Positions 37,828-47,020 of a DNA stretch of 64,000 bases are shown piece by piece. Origin of the DNA: a virus. The DNA lies in the IMG/VR virus record IMGVR_UViG_3300032282_002092, positions 1 to 64,000 of that record. One strand, given 5' to 3'. The translations under genes and the position numbers were made by a program. Positions within the stretch are counted from its first letter, which is position 1. Each line of letters begins with the position of its first letter. The notes beneath the pieces were generated by a model, which made no database searches, was not told the DNA's origin, and was given only the letters and a program-made list of their open reading frames with translations.

Positions 37828-39442
37828 GGATATAAGTGTACACCGTCAGATACGGCGGCATCACACTAAAACTCTGTCCTTTACCAACACTAACCTCTGT
37901 AATAGAGTGTTTATGGGCACTATTTACAATGTTATCATCCGTAAATGAAATAGTGTGACTATGCGCACCATCTGTACTAATTGTATGCGAATGATTTGAG
38001 AGGTTAGAGTCGTTGACCTTAAGATTGGTCTTGTTAGAGGCAGTGGATTGCGCAGTCCACGTATAGTGGCTGTGGCCGGTATCGGTCTTCCACGGATCAA
38101 GTCGTGAATCCCACCACCTCGCACCCTCTTCGTTGTACTGAGGTGTGTACTCACCAACAATGAACTGAGGAGGATTGTTGTTGGAAGAGTAATTGGTGGC
38201 GTTATGAAAGTGAGGATTCTCAGTTACATCGTGTGCATGCTTACCGGTGCCAGCCACAGTGCTGCCGCCGTGATTGTGTGAACCCTGAGTCGCTGCGGCC
38301 ACGCTGTGCGTGTGCTTGCCGTCCGTTGTAGACGTGACATTGTGTGCATGCGCAGGAATGTTGTCTGTCGTCAAGGTAATGGTTCCATTGGGAACGCCGC
38401 CCAACGTGGCAGCGTTTGCACCAACACCGAGCAGCATACGGTTCCTTGCATCGGGAAGGACCATCGACACTGGGTTATCGTCCACAAACGTAATAGCAGA
38501 TTGCAGAGCAGCAATGCTGAACAGTTGAGCATAACCAGCGCTATACGCCAGCGTCTGACCGACGAGGGGAATCCACGAACCGGATATTAATGCCATCTCA
38601 GATGGCGCAAGCATGGACTGGATAACGGTGCCAACCGGGGTGATGTCATTTGGAGTGACGATCTCTTCCCAACTGTTATTGCGGCCCAGATAAACCTTTT
38701 CGCCCACACGCACGATCACGCCGTTAGTAACGGTTCCCGGTAATGCACTGAGGACTTTCAGGTTACTACCAGTTACCGTTCCTGTGGCCGCAATATTGCC
38801 GGTAGCCGTAATGGTGGTTGTGGAGGACAGTGCCTTTGCGGCCAGCGAACTGTTCGTCGTAAGCGCCATATCACCGCTTCGATACAGCGTGGCATTGTCG
38901 TCGGACCAGCCCAACTTTCCGTCAGCGTAGATCCTGAAACTGTCAGAACCATTGGTGCTGTTGGTGTTCTTGAAGATGATCTTGCTGGTATCCGTCTCAC
39001 TGCTGACGAATACCGGAGCGAGCATGTTCCGCTTGTCAATAACGTAGTTTGCGAGATTGGATTCAGAACTGGGACAGTACACAGACGCAAGCGCCACATG
39101 TTCCGAACTGATATCGGGGAATACCGGGTTAGCGCTTGACAGTCCCGCCACACCTTCTGCCTGCCCCGTGTTCTTTACACAGATGAGATAGAAACGGGCA
39201 GGGTCACCGACGTTCAAGGTGACTGATCCACCGGCCGTATACACCACAAGACCATCGACCAGCACGATGCCGGGGGCCACACTTGCGGTGGTCCCCGACA
39301 CCGTTACTGCGCAACCACGAATCACACCATAGCGGTTGTTACCGAGCGTATTGAAATCAATAGCGTCCGGTTCCGACATTACGGGCGCAACAACGTCCGT
39401 AGCGTTAGGGATAAAGAAACCGCTGTGGTTGAGACTAGACAT
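37820..39442 (-). CDS. tail fibre with tail-collar domain and His-rich tip
   Basis: 540 residues. The N-terminal region (VISGCAVTVS-like start, VAPGIVLVDGLVVY...ARFYLICVKNTG) fits fibre heads. A Phage_Collar-type domain (GTVIQSMLAPSEMALISGSWIPLVGQTL...SMVLPDARNRMLLG) is followed by a His-rich segment with repeated HxH (HAHNV, HTHSV, SHNHG, KHAHD, SHSHT, AHSHT). In T4 gp12-like fibres such histidines bind metal and form an intertwined trimeric tip. GAGGAA upstream. Confidence 0.8.
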   Translation of the reverse strand: MSSLNHSGFFIPNATDVVAPVMSEPDAIDFNTLGNNRYGVIRGCAVTVSGTTASVAPGIVLVDGLVVYTAGGSVTLNVGDPARFYLICVKNTGQAEGVAGLSSANPVFPDISSEHVALASVYCPSSESNLANYVIDKRNMLAPVFVSSETDTSKIIFKNTNSTNGSDSFRIYADGKLGWSDDNATLYRSGDMALTTNSSLAAKALSSTTTITATGNIAATGTVTGSNLKVLSALPGTVTNGVIVRVGEKVYLGRNNSWEEIVTPNDITPVGTVIQSMLAPSEMALISGSWIPLVGQTLAYSAGYAQLFSIAALQSAITFVDDNPVSMVLPDARNRMLLGVGANAATLGGVPNGTITLTTDNIPAHAHNVTSTTDGKHTHSVAAATQGSHNHGGSTVAGTGKHAHDVTENPHFHNATNYSSNNNPPQFIVGEYTPQYNEEGARWWDSRLDPWKTDTGHSHYTWTAQSTASNKTNLKVNDSNLSNHSHTISTDGAHSHTISFTDDNIVNSAHKHSITEVSVGKGQSFSVMPPYLTVYTYIRG

Positions 39443-39452
39443 GGGTTATTCC

Positions 39453-39725
39453 TCAGTGCCAGACGTAGCCGAGGCCATCCAGATACTTGGCGATATGGAT
39501 CGGCATGCTGTAGCGCTTACCGGCTTCCAGTTTGTAATGGGTATTCGGGTCACCATAGGTGAAATCGTCAAGGGTAGTATTCATGCGAATCGTCACCTTG
39601 CTGTTCTTGTTGCCCTTAAGGTTCAGGGGCTGGACGGGATCGACCTCAATCTCCCGGTGTCCACCCATGAGATCAGCGGTAGTCGTGACCTCACCTGCGT
39701 CCTCAGTCTTCTGTCGCTGTGCCAC
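39453..39725 (-). CDS. hypothetical small structural protein
   Basis: 90 residues. Central KVTIRMNTTLDDFTYGDPN...YKLEAGKRYSMPIHIAKYLDGLGYVWH reads as a small beta barrel common in capsid-associated phage proteins. GTG start with AAAGGAG upstream. Function unknown. Confidence 0.6.
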   Translation of the reverse strand: MAQRQKTEDAGEVTTTADLMGGHREIEVDPVQPLNLKGNKNSKVTIRMNTTLDDFTYGDPNTHYKLEAGKRYSMPIHIAKYLDGLGYVWH

Positions 39726-39763
39726 TTTTTGTGCTCCTTTGTTAGTGGTTCGATAGGACTATA

Positions 39764-40282
39764 TCAGTCATTCCAATGCGTGCCGTCCCAAAAGATCGTA
39801 TACGTGCTTGTTGGAATACTGGAATCATCTCCAGTAGTCCAAGCGCCACGGCCACCTACGCCGGGACCGCCTACAATTGGAAGCGATGGTTTGCCCTCAA
39901 CGTCGTAGTTGGCCTCAACGTACTGACCTGACGGGATGACATCTGCGTATAGGTTGGTCGAACGGGGACCGGTTCCGTGGGCAAAGCGTGAGTTTCCGTT
40001 TCCTGCTACATACTTGACACGATCATACGAGTCCCAAGGTGCGTAACCGGACTGCCAATCAGAACCGTCCCAATATGCCCTGCTGGCGTTACCGAGCACG
40101 ATGTAGGAATCGTTAGCCCAACGCTGTGAACCAACGGGCAGTACCTTGGCCCGAAGTTCGGTCAGGTTTGCGGGATTCACTTCCGTAGGGCCACCGACAA
40201 AGTAACCGGGCCAACCCTCTACGGCACCATGCTCGTCATCATCGAACATGGTATTCGGACCATGAATAGTAATGATGCTCAT
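39764..40282 (-). CDS. MSI-x-HG family protein A
   Basis: 172 residues. It begins MSIITIHGPNTM, closely matching the starts of two nearby proteins. After the shared leader it diverges: beta-rich, Gly/Asp/Trp-rich (YWDGSDW, IFWDGTHWND). AAGGAG precedes the ATG. The family lies between fibre genes and the major capsid gene, so a head-decoration or fibre-accessory role is possible. Confidence 0.6.
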   Translation of the reverse strand: MSIITIHGPNTMFDDDEHGAVEGWPGYFVGGPTEVNPANLTELRAKVLPVGSQRWANDSYIVLGNASRAYWDGSDWQSGYAPWDSYDRVKYVAGNGNSRFAHGTGPRSTNLYADVIPSGQYVEANYDVEGKPSLPIVGGPGVGGRGAWTTGDDSSIPTSTYTIFWDGTHWND

Positions 40283-40291
40283 CTTGACTCC

Positions 40292-40819
40292 TTAAACATC
40301 AAGTCTAATGACTTGTAGTGTTTGATAAACTTCTGTATCGGCAATGTCAGAGGGTCCAAATTTATATGCAGAAAATTGTAGTTTACAATCACTTGTCCCG
40401 TCATCAATCAACTGAACGGTACCTGAAAGACCAATTTCCATAAAAGAGAATTCAGAATAAGCCGTATTTATAAACTCTACATAGTTACCCGTTCCAGTTT
40501 GCTGCGTGTTGGGAATCAATGCAGAAATACTAGGGGTTGTGTAGGCAAACAGTGCTACGTCTTTAGCGGTGTCTGTATACAAGTACCAATTAAAAGTATA
40601 CATTCCCGGTGGAACTATTAAATTTCCACTATCTATATACCATCCGTTTGGAATATACATAGCATCAGGATTATAATCATCAAGTGGATTATACAAACTC
40701 GTATTGGCTGACCATACATCTGGATGGTAGTCACCGTCATAAAAACATTCAGTGTCGTAAACAAAGGTGGGGTAGCGGTTGTTCCCCATTGTTGCTCCAT
40801 GTACTGACACGATACTCAT
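40292..40819 (-). CDS. MSI-x-HG family protein B
   Basis: 175 residues starting MSIVSVHGATM, then FVYDTECFYDGDYHPDVW. The body is a jelly-roll-like beta domain (LIVPPGMYTFNWYLYTD...VEFINTAYSEFSFMEIGLSGTVQLID...TLQVIRL) resembling protein C. The ATG overlaps the upstream stop (ATGA). A longer frame from 40894 lies inside the neighbouring gene and is rejected. Confidence 0.6.
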   Translation of the reverse strand: MSIVSVHGATMGNNRYPTFVYDTECFYDGDYHPDVWSANTSLYNPLDDYNPDAMYIPNGWYIDSGNLIVPPGMYTFNWYLYTDTAKDVALFAYTTPSISALIPNTQQTGTGNYVEFINTAYSEFSFMEIGLSGTVQLIDDGTSDCKLQFSAYKFGPSDIADTEVYQTLQVIRLDV

Positions 40820-41184
40820 GCTGTCGGACGGGGGCCACGACCACGGCCACGGTGAACCACCGGGCTGGGAGCGCCTGCCTCTGCTGCTGCCCACGCCTGT
40901 GCCTCTGCAATGAGTTGTGCAGTGTCACAACCTGCGATATTTGCGGCATCGGCGAGGGGCAACGTACCGTTGACCACGAGCAAGGTCGCCAGAGCGCCCG
41001 TCTGATCAAGGGCCGGGTAACCCCGATATACCGTGGTATCGGGCGGTGCGGTAGTGATCTCAACACCATCGGGAAGTTCTACAAGAACAAAGCCCTTCTT
41101 TGGCGTAACCACTGCACCGGCAGGAAGCCATGCGTACCCGTTGTTACGGGGATTGGGGCGCTGGATAACGGAATAGATGTTCAT
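40816..41184 (-). CDS. hypothetical protein with basic Gly/Arg tail
   Basis: 122 residues. Residues 1-60 are a beta-rich segment (GYAWLPAGAVVTPKKGFVLVELPDGVEI); the middle is Ala-rich and helical (LADAANIAGCDTAQLIAEAQAWAAAEAG); the tail is VVHRGRGRGPRP. AAGGA upstream of the ATG. It sits inside the MSI-x-HG gene cluster and may work with it. Function unknown. Confidence 0.55.
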   Translation of the reverse strand: MNIYSVIQRPNPRNNGYAWLPAGAVVTPKKGFVLVELPDGVEITTAPPDTTVYRGYPALDQTGALATLLVVNGTLPLADAANIAGCDTAQLIAEAQAWAAAEAGAPSPVVHRGRGRGPRPTA

Positions 41185-41678
41185 CGGTCAATCCTTGTAA
41201 CTGTCAGGTCGTGGTACACATCGGTACCGTTTTCGGTAAGGAACTCAAAGTAAGGGTTATCCCAATCAAGGCCCGGTTTTGCTGGAGCGTCAAACTTTAC
41301 AACAACAGTAAGAGTGGAATCACTGTAAGAGTTGTTGTTTTGCTGCTGTGAAGTGAGCCATTGGTTAGTGTACTCGTCATATTCAGCAAAGTACTCAACA
41401 TTATTTGCGTATATGTACTGGGTAAATTCGGTATCACCACCCCAGTGAGTGCAGTTCCACGTAACGGCGTACGTGCCCGGTTCTACAAAGAGCGTCTCCG
41501 GTTCCTCTTCATACACCCTGAATCCGCTTGGAATACTGAGAAGTTCGTACTCTGGATCCCGATCAAGCAGGTCTAACCAACCGTCATCCCTAGAATAACC
41601 GTCCCACCAAGAGTTAAAAATAAACCTAGGGTTACGGGTGTCGTACATTGACGGGCCGTGTACAGAAATAATGCTCAT
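41181..41678 (-). CDS. MSI-x-HG family protein C (leaderless)
   Basis: 165 residues starting MSIISVHGPSM. It has a jelly-roll-like beta domain (ETLFVEPGTYAVTWNCTHWGGD...STLTVVVKFDAPAKP...DLTVTRI) like protein B. The longer open frame upstream runs through a terminator and is rejected. No Shine-Dalgarno; TATACT lies 7 nt before the ATG, so it is probably leaderless and heads this small operon. Confidence 0.6.
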   Translation of the reverse strand: MSIISVHGPSMYDTRNPRFIFNSWWDGYSRDDGWLDLLDRDPEYELLSIPSGFRVYEEEPETLFVEPGTYAVTWNCTHWGGDTEFTQYIYANNVEYFAEYDEYTNQWLTSQQQNNNSYSDSTLTVVVKFDAPAKPGLDWDNPYFEFLTENGTDVYHDLTVTRIDR

Positions 41679-41685
41679 AGGTATG

Positions 41686-41691
41686 AGTATA
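41686..41691 (-). promoter_or_regulatory. -10 hexamer of the MSI-x-HG operon
   Basis: TATACT on the minus strand, 7 nt before the ATG at 41678 and just downstream of the terminator that follows the major capsid gene. The -35 would fall within the terminator stem and is not recognisable. Confidence 0.5.
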
Positions 41692-41696
41692 GCAAA

Positions 41697-41733
41697 AAAG
41701 GGCCGTGGGATGTATGTAATCCCACGGCCCTTT
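41697..41733 (-). terminator. intrinsic terminator after the major capsid gene
   Basis: A 15-bp perfect stem (AAAGGGCCGTGGGAT and its complement) with a 7-nt loop, followed on the minus strand by six Ts in total (CCCTTTTTTGC). It limits read-through from the highly expressed capsid gene. Confidence 0.85.
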
Positions 41734-41751
41734 CTGATTGATATGGCTATA

Positions 41752-43038
41752 TCAGTTGGTGACCATCTTGCAGACGGCCGACTCCGTGATAAGACCCCAA
41801 CCCCAGATGGCGTACCAAGCGAGGGCGTGCTCACGACCGAAGTCAAGAACACCACCATCACGCAGTTCCACCGGGAGGCTGATGGCCTGACCGAAGGCGT
41901 TGTCACCGATCATCAGAGCCTCGTAGGCGTTGCCCTGCGGCACCCACGGCTGGCCCCACGCCGGGGTAGCGATACCGTCAACACCGGTCTGACCGTCCGC
42001 ACGACCGTCCTCGTAGGCCGCTGGAACACCGTCGGGCGTGATGAGATCCTCACGGAAATCGGCCGAGTACTGACTCGGCTCCACGGTACGTCCACCGGGA
42101 ACACCGTCCTGCGGATCATCCATCGTGGACGAAAGCGGTGCGCCGATCTGGGTCGTCTCAATGAAGACAACGTCGTTCAGACGGCCAATTTCGCCAAGCA
42201 TGAAGTTACCGGGGGCGGCGTACTTGGTGACCTCAATCCACTCAGGAGTGTCACGCAGACGGCGTGACTGGTGCGGGTGGATGAAGGCTACGTACGTCTC
42301 GCCAAGGCGAGGGATGTTCTTGGAGGCCAGAACCTCAACTGCGTCCTTCACCGTGTGCGGGTGGAGGAAGTAGTCGTCACCAGCAACAACCGCAGCAACG
42401 TCCGAGGCCGGAGTACCGGCCTCGTAGATGCCGTAGCCGGTGTTGATAGCGGACGGCTTCTGACGGCCGAACACCACCGAAGCGGCACGCTGGAGGGTCT
42501 GACGAGCCTGCGTGTCCATGTAGAGCGCCATGTTGCGACCAAGGAGACGCGAGGCCGAAGCCATAACGTCATCGAACGAAGCGTTCAGGAGCAACTCCGA
42601 AACGGCAACGCCGAAGCCCTGCTCTGCAACCGTGATGCTGTACTGGTTGGCCGTGATTGCGTTGGTACGCATACGGACACCTTCAACCAGCGGACCCGCC
42701 GGGATGGGGAGGTTGTTGTAACGCATGAAGTTGACGACCAGACCCGGCATAACGCCAAGTTCCGTCTTCTTCACGGCGAACTGCTCAAACCGCAGGACCG
42801 GCATGGACTGGAACAGGATCTCCTTAGACCAAATGGTCTGGATAGCCGGTCCCATCATGGAGGTACCAGTGGTAATGCCAGCAGCGTTACCGACACCCGT
42901 GTTGTTGAAGCCGGTGGAGGCATCATAGCCAACCGCCGACGTGTACTGACTGTTTGCACCACCGGTACCGACTCGCGTCGTACCCGTGATACCGGACGAA
43001 ACGGGCAACTGCCCGCCGAGGCCATCTCCTACGGCCAT
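41752..43038 (-). CDS. major capsid protein, N4-gp56-like HK97 fold
   Basis: 428 residues. QTIWSKEILFQSMPVLRFEQFAVKKTELGVMPGLVVNFMRYNNL...VEGVRM is the start of the N4 gp56-type capsid family. RLLGRNMALYMDTQARQTLQRAASV supplies the spine helix and YVAFIHPHQSRRLRDTPEW a further conserved segment. AAGGAG before the ATG; strong terminator after the stop. It builds the icosahedral head. Confidence 0.9.
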   Translation of the reverse strand: MAVGDGLGGQLPVSSGITGTTRVGTGGANSQYTSAVGYDASTGFNNTGVGNAAGITTGTSMMGPAIQTIWSKEILFQSMPVLRFEQFAVKKTELGVMPGLVVNFMRYNNLPIPAGPLVEGVRMRTNAITANQYSITVAEQGFGVAVSELLLNASFDDVMASASRLLGRNMALYMDTQARQTLQRAASVVFGRQKPSAINTGYGIYEAGTPASDVAAVVAGDDYFLHPHTVKDAVEVLASKNIPRLGETYVAFIHPHQSRRLRDTPEWIEVTKYAAPGNFMLGEIGRLNDVVFIETTQIGAPLSSTMDDPQDGVPGGRTVEPSQYSADFREDLITPDGVPAAYEDGRADGQTGVDGIATPAWGQPWVPQGNAYEALMIGDNAFGQAISLPVELRDGGVLDFGREHALAWYAIWGWGLITESAVCKMVTN

Positions 43039-43075
43039 AATTTTACTCCTTGTTAGAGGTTAAGTTGATAACGGC

Positions 43076-43900
43076 CTATCGGCCCCTGTACTGGTTCCTT
43101 GCCTGAGCGAGGAGACTGTCTCGGTAGCGTTTGTACGTTTCGATGTCCATTGACCGGATGTCCTCCGGTGTCAACGATTGGTATGTCTGCATTTGCTCCA
43201 AAGGACCGACTGGCGGGGCTGTCGGAGACGCACCCCGTGGCATCGGCATTTGCTGCTGATATGTTACAGCAGATATGTTTCCAACAATTGCATTCGTACG
43301 CGCTTTTGCGTCTTCAATTGATTGGTCGATTTCCTCAATCGTGTTTCCACGAATATAGTCTCGCAGTTCGGGCAGAATTTCTTCTGCATCCTGCTGAATG
43401 CGCTCACTGCGATAGCGCTCCAGTTCGCCAAGGCGCTTCTCCATCTCGTAGACGGCCCGATCATTCTCGGACTTCTTCTCAAGTTGCTGGAAGCGATCAT
43501 TCCACTCCTGCTCCTTGCGAGAAAGGAGATCCCGAACTTCAAGTTCGGCCTCTTCCTTGCGCTTGGCTTCTGCCGAAAGACGAAGTGCCTCCTCGTCCTT
43601 CTGACGCGCGAGTTCCTCACGCTCCTTCTGCATGGCCTTGAGTTGCTCCTCCATCTGGTTCAGACGGGGGTACAACTTGTCCTTCTCCTGCTGGCGTGCC
43701 TTCTCAATATCCTCTTCAGAGAAGAATCGGCTATTGGTCGTGACCCCATTAGGAACATTTCCGTTAGTAACAACAGCCTGAATCGGCTGACTCACTGACT
43801 GTGCCGCATTCTGCGTCGGCCAGTCCATTGCATTTCGGGGCTGTGCAGGCTCCACGCCTGCGATAAATCCCGTACCAGTGTCAACTGCATTTTGACCCAT
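43076..43900 (-). CDS. capsid scaffold-like protein
   Basis: 274 residues. A long charged coiled coil (residues 60-180, KLYPRLNQMEEQLKAMQKER, EAKRKEEAELEVRDLL) followed by a Pro-rich linker and a short C-terminal helical tail (TPEDIRSMDIETYKRYRD). Placed between portal and major capsid genes, as scaffolding proteins are. No protease gene was seen next to it. AAGGTG upstream. Confidence 0.72.
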   Translation of the reverse strand: MGQNAVDTGTGFIAGVEPAQPRNAMDWPTQNAAQSVSQPIQAVVTNGNVPNGVTTNSRFFSEEDIEKARQQEKDKLYPRLNQMEEQLKAMQKEREELARQKDEEALRLSAEAKRKEEAELEVRDLLSRKEQEWNDRFQQLEKKSENDRAVYEMEKRLGELERYRSERIQQDAEEILPELRDYIRGNTIEEIDQSIEDAKARTNAIVGNISAVTYQQQMPMPRGASPTAPPVGPLEQMQTYQSLTPEDIRSMDIETYKRYRDSLLAQARNQYRGR

Positions 43901-43974
43901 TTTTCACCTTTTTCTAAACAGTACGTTGTCCGGTAACTCAAATGTATAGCACATTTTGCGCCATTGCACCGGTA

Positions 43975-45642
43975 TTACGGATTTGAAGAATCAAAATCCA
44001 CGGTTTCCGGTGGGATAGGCTGATAAGCAAGTGTAAATAGTTCCTGAGCAAGTGCGGGATCGACAACCGGCGTAGGCCCGACCGGATTGCCATTTTCATC
44101 TACTTGACCGGGTACCACGAGTGGTTGACCGTCGGGGGTCATACCGGTTGCCTGCATGATGAACTGTGCGATTTGGCTCTGGATAAGTTGCAGGGCACCC
44201 TGCTCCTTGGAATCCTCAACCAACTCTTCAAAGATTTCTCGGACCTTCTGATCTGGGAACTGAACCCCAAGATCACGAAGCGCTCCACGCTTGGACTCCA
44301 GACCCATAGCCATCTTTGCCTGAATCTCGTTGATCTTGACGAACACGTCCATCGGGAGTGGTGAGGGCCAGTCGATGTAGGTCCGGTAACTCGTGGAGTC
44401 ACGGGGATCAAGTTCGGGATACTGCCCCGGCTTCAGCATGGCCCCAGAAATCATGGGGTTATAGATCGACTTCTCAGGTGCGTACAGGAAGACGTGCTTC
44501 ATAATGAGACGGTTGATTGTCTCAAACAACTTTGTATAGACGACCTTCTTGCGCTCCCATTTCAGCATCAGCGGCTGATACTGCATAGCCAGAGCGGTGC
44601 CCGACGTATTGGAGATCGGCTGTGTCTGTCCAAGCGCACCGGTAGGAACGCCGGTGAACTCGTGCATGGACTGCTTCAGCAGTTCCATGTAGCCAAGGGG
44701 ACCGGTGAAGTTGGTCTGCAACTCCAAGTTCTGGATCGTTGCGTCCTTGTTACCGATGGCCCAAACCTTCTTGGGACCCTTTTCAAGGTTCGATGCCTTG
44801 GCACCGATAATGACGGTAACCGGGCTGGCGTGGTAGTTGATCACGTCAGAGATGTTGGTGGCACGCTCGTTGTACTCACGGTTCAGGCCAATGATGTCCT
44901 GAATATCAGAGAGTCCCCAAGGGCTGGAGGCGACCGGGAAGTTCGGACAGAAGGCGACAGGAATCTCGCCAAGGGGATTGGGGCGAGCATCGATCAACTC
45001 GTCGTTGATGTACTCCTCAATCGTGTCCTCGGTCATCAGTTCAACGTAAGTGAAGACCTGACGGGTGCCGTCCTGTGCGGTGCCCCAAAACTTGTACTTC
45101 AACTTGAAACGGATCAAGCGGGTACGGTCGTGAGGGTGGAACTCGGGGAAGCAGAAAGCCGGGTTCAGTGGAAGGATACGAATCTTGCCGTTATGAGGAA
45201 TACCGGCAGCATCGACGTACGGGTCTTCCCATGCGACCTTGACGAACGAGTCACCGGAAACCGAACCCAACTGGCCGATTTCCATGATCACGTCGGCCTT
45301 GTGATTGTGGATCTCCCATACCTCTTTGAGGATGTGCGGAACAATCGCAGACGTGGCCTCGGGGCTGTGGAAGTTAACGCCCTTACCGAACGTGAAGTTG
45401 ACGAGATAATCGGAGAATGCCTTGACCCAGTTGAAGGTCAACTGCGGTTCGCCAGCCTCACGGCGATATGCCCAGTGGTGGCCCAGATACCAAGCCCAGT
45501 TAGAGGCATATCGGTTTAAGCGGGGACCGTGAACCTCAAACTCTTCATCAGCAAGTTCCACCAGTCCAAGTGGACTGATTGCGATGGTAAGATCAGACTG
45601 CGAAGCCCGGTAGGATGGAGACTGAAACGAGATGCCTGCCAC
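43975..45642 (-). CDS. portal protein (SPP1 gp6-like)
   Basis: 555 residues. WLSY-type N terminus RYASNWAWYLGHHWAYRR, then wing and stem region VYLKVAWEDP-like (DSFVKVAWEDPYVDAAG), ATNISDVINYHASPVTVIIGA and TGVPTGALGQTQPISNTSGTALAMQYQPLM, all hallmarks of gp6-like portals. GTG start with GAGGG upstream. It forms the dodecameric DNA channel at one capsid vertex. Confidence 0.9.
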   Translation of the reverse strand: MAGISFQSPSYRASQSDLTIAISPLGLVELADEEFEVHGPRLNRYASNWAWYLGHHWAYRREAGEPQLTFNWVKAFSDYLVNFTFGKGVNFHSPEATSAIVPHILKEVWEIHNHKADVIMEIGQLGSVSGDSFVKVAWEDPYVDAAGIPHNGKIRILPLNPAFCFPEFHPHDRTRLIRFKLKYKFWGTAQDGTRQVFTYVELMTEDTIEEYINDELIDARPNPLGEIPVAFCPNFPVASSPWGLSDIQDIIGLNREYNERATNISDVINYHASPVTVIIGAKASNLEKGPKKVWAIGNKDATIQNLELQTNFTGPLGYMELLKQSMHEFTGVPTGALGQTQPISNTSGTALAMQYQPLMLKWERKKVVYTKLFETINRLIMKHVFLYAPEKSIYNPMISGAMLKPGQYPELDPRDSTSYRTYIDWPSPLPMDVFVKINEIQAKMAMGLESKRGALRDLGVQFPDQKVREIFEELVEDSKEQGALQLIQSQIAQFIMQATGMTPDGQPLVVPGQVDENGNPVGPTPVVDPALAQELFTLAYQPIPPETVDFDSSNP

Positions 45643-45721
45643 TACGCCCTCAAACTATCCGTAAATGTTGAACTCATCTTACACCCGATTTAACCACTTG
45701 TTGAACTAATTGGAGAATTCT

Positions 45722-45940
45722 GTGATTGAACTTACTGTTTCAGATGCCGCAGTAGTATTTAGTATTGTTGAGGCCTTGTCGGGGCCGCTTGACGATGCTA
45801 CATATGTGAAAGTGCTTCAGGAAGCACGCTTTGTACTTCCAAAAATTGTTGAGGCATTTGACAAGGCAGGCTTAAGTGTCCTTGATGTAGACTTGCCAAA
45901 GATCCCGCTCATAGCACCCGGTAGTAAGCACCACTGCTAA
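45722..45940 (+). CDS. small plus-strand protein
   Basis: 72 residues from GTG at 45722 (GGAG 8 nt upstream): IELTVSDAAVVFSIVEALSGPLDDATYVKVLQEARFVLPKIVEAFDKAGL, predicted helical. It is an isolated plus-strand gene in the portal-proximal gap, and its stop interlocks with the convergent gene's stop (CTAA). Function unknown. Confidence 0.55.
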   Translation: MIELTVSDAAVVFSIVEALSGPLDDATYVKVLQEARFVLPKIVEAFDKAGLSVLDVDLPKIPLIAPGSKHHC

Positions 45941-46851
45941 CGGTAAAAGCCCTCAGGGGTTTTTCCAGTGTATGGGTCAAAGTATGCCTGACCCACACGA
46001 GTGGGACCGCTTCCTCTAGTTTCGTTTAACTGCTCAATACCGTGCTTCATGTGAACCCATGAAATCGCTTGGCTTTCTGAAGGAAGTAAGCCCATAGCAT
46101 TAGCAACAGCAGTGTAGATATTCTGCATGTGCTCATATCTAGTGACTTTTCCTGTCTTAGTTCTAAACGAGTCAATACCGCGACCCGACTCCCAAGGCCT
46201 GAGTCTGTTGGTAGCAACGTCATATGCACGTCCGTCTACCGTCAAGAATCTGGGGTCAGATGGATCGTGAATGTTATGCATAAAGTTGTACGTCTTAGGT
46301 CCGTGCATTACCGCTTCAGGATCTTCACCTTGGATGAGGCGACCGGCTGTAATTAAAGCGTGCGTTGGAGCACGAGACACGGACAGACCTTTTACATGCT
46401 CTCTAGCGCCGGGACGGTTATTAATGATGTCATCCCATTGATGCGGCTTAAGTCTTTTTAATTCATCCAGAGCGTGAATATTGCTCTCTTCCCAATCCAT
46501 ATTGGGGCTAACCGCTGCAACAAGTCCTGAGCCTGAAAGGTGAGGATCAGATGCATTCGATAAGAATCCACCGCTAACCGCTTTAGATACAGCGTCGTGA
46601 ACGCTTGGATACCAAATCTTGCCAGCAGCAACTTCACGGGGAGAAGCGTTTTCTATTGAGTGGATGACATTCGACATGGCAATATGTCGATTTGCACCGT
46701 GATCAAGGTTAACCATTGGAAAACTCCACGACATTTCTGGAGCACCACTTGGGTGGAATTTAGGTTCTCCAGCCTTTGTGTGAACTTGGTACTGATGGCC
46801 TTGCCCGCCCAATTGAGGAAACAGTAACGTCCCACGAGAAGTTTGCCTCAT
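45937..46851 (-). CDS. phage protein of unknown function (NMDWEESN/KTYNF type)
   Basis: 304 residues. A conserved-looking block runs AAVSPNMDWEESNIHALDEL, APTHALITAGRLIQGEDPEAV, GPKTYNFMHNIHDP, FLTVDGRAYDVA and a C-terminal HMQNIYTAVANAMGLLPSESQAISWVH. This ordered pattern recurs in a widespread family of actinophage proteins whose function I cannot name; helix-hairpin-helix glycosylase-like proteins share a similar order. It overlaps a plus-strand stop by 4 nt. Confidence 0.6.
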   Translation of the reverse strand: MRQTSRGTLLFPQLGGQGHQYQVHTKAGEPKFHPSGAPEMSWSFPMVNLDHGANRHIAMSNVIHSIENASPREVAAGKIWYPSVHDAVSKAVSGGFLSNASDPHLSGSGLVAAVSPNMDWEESNIHALDELKRLKPHQWDDIINNRPGAREHVKGLSVSRAPTHALITAGRLIQGEDPEAVMHGPKTYNFMHNIHDPSDPRFLTVDGRAYDVATNRLRPWESGRGIDSFRTKTGKVTRYEHMQNIYTAVANAMGLLPSESQAISWVHMKHGIEQLNETRGSGPTRVGQAYFDPYTGKTPEGFYR

Positions 46852-47001
46852 CTATAAATCCTTTTTAATAGTGTCAACATGTTCGTATCCAAACATATAC
46901 ATGGGGGGCAACGACAGTTCTCCCGTCGCCTCAATCTCAGCGATTGCGGCCTCAAACCACTCCATGCGCTTAATTTCCTCGTTTACGAATTCCGGTGTCA
47001 A
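46852..47001 (-). CDS. small acidic protein
   Basis: 49 residues from TTG at 47001 (GGAG 8 nt upstream): LTPEFVNEEIKRMEWFEAAIAEIEATGELSLPPM..., a single amphipathic helix and a short tail. The longer frame to 47196 overlaps the neighbouring gene and is rejected. The stop is followed by AAGGAT and the next ATG. Function unknown. Confidence 0.5.
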   Translation of the reverse strand: MTPEFVNEEIKRMEWFEAAIAEIEATGELSLPPMYMFGYEHVDTIKKDL

Positions 47002-47020
47002 TTTATATGCTCCAATTAGT

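Noticed and set aside
41181-41906. 77-residue N-terminal extension of MSI-x-HG protein C
   Set aside because: It would be translated through the capsid terminator and out of register with the conserved MSIISVHG start.
44494-45519. Plus-strand 341-residue frame opposite the portal gene
   Set aside because: The minus frame is a clear portal; the plus frame shows no family features.
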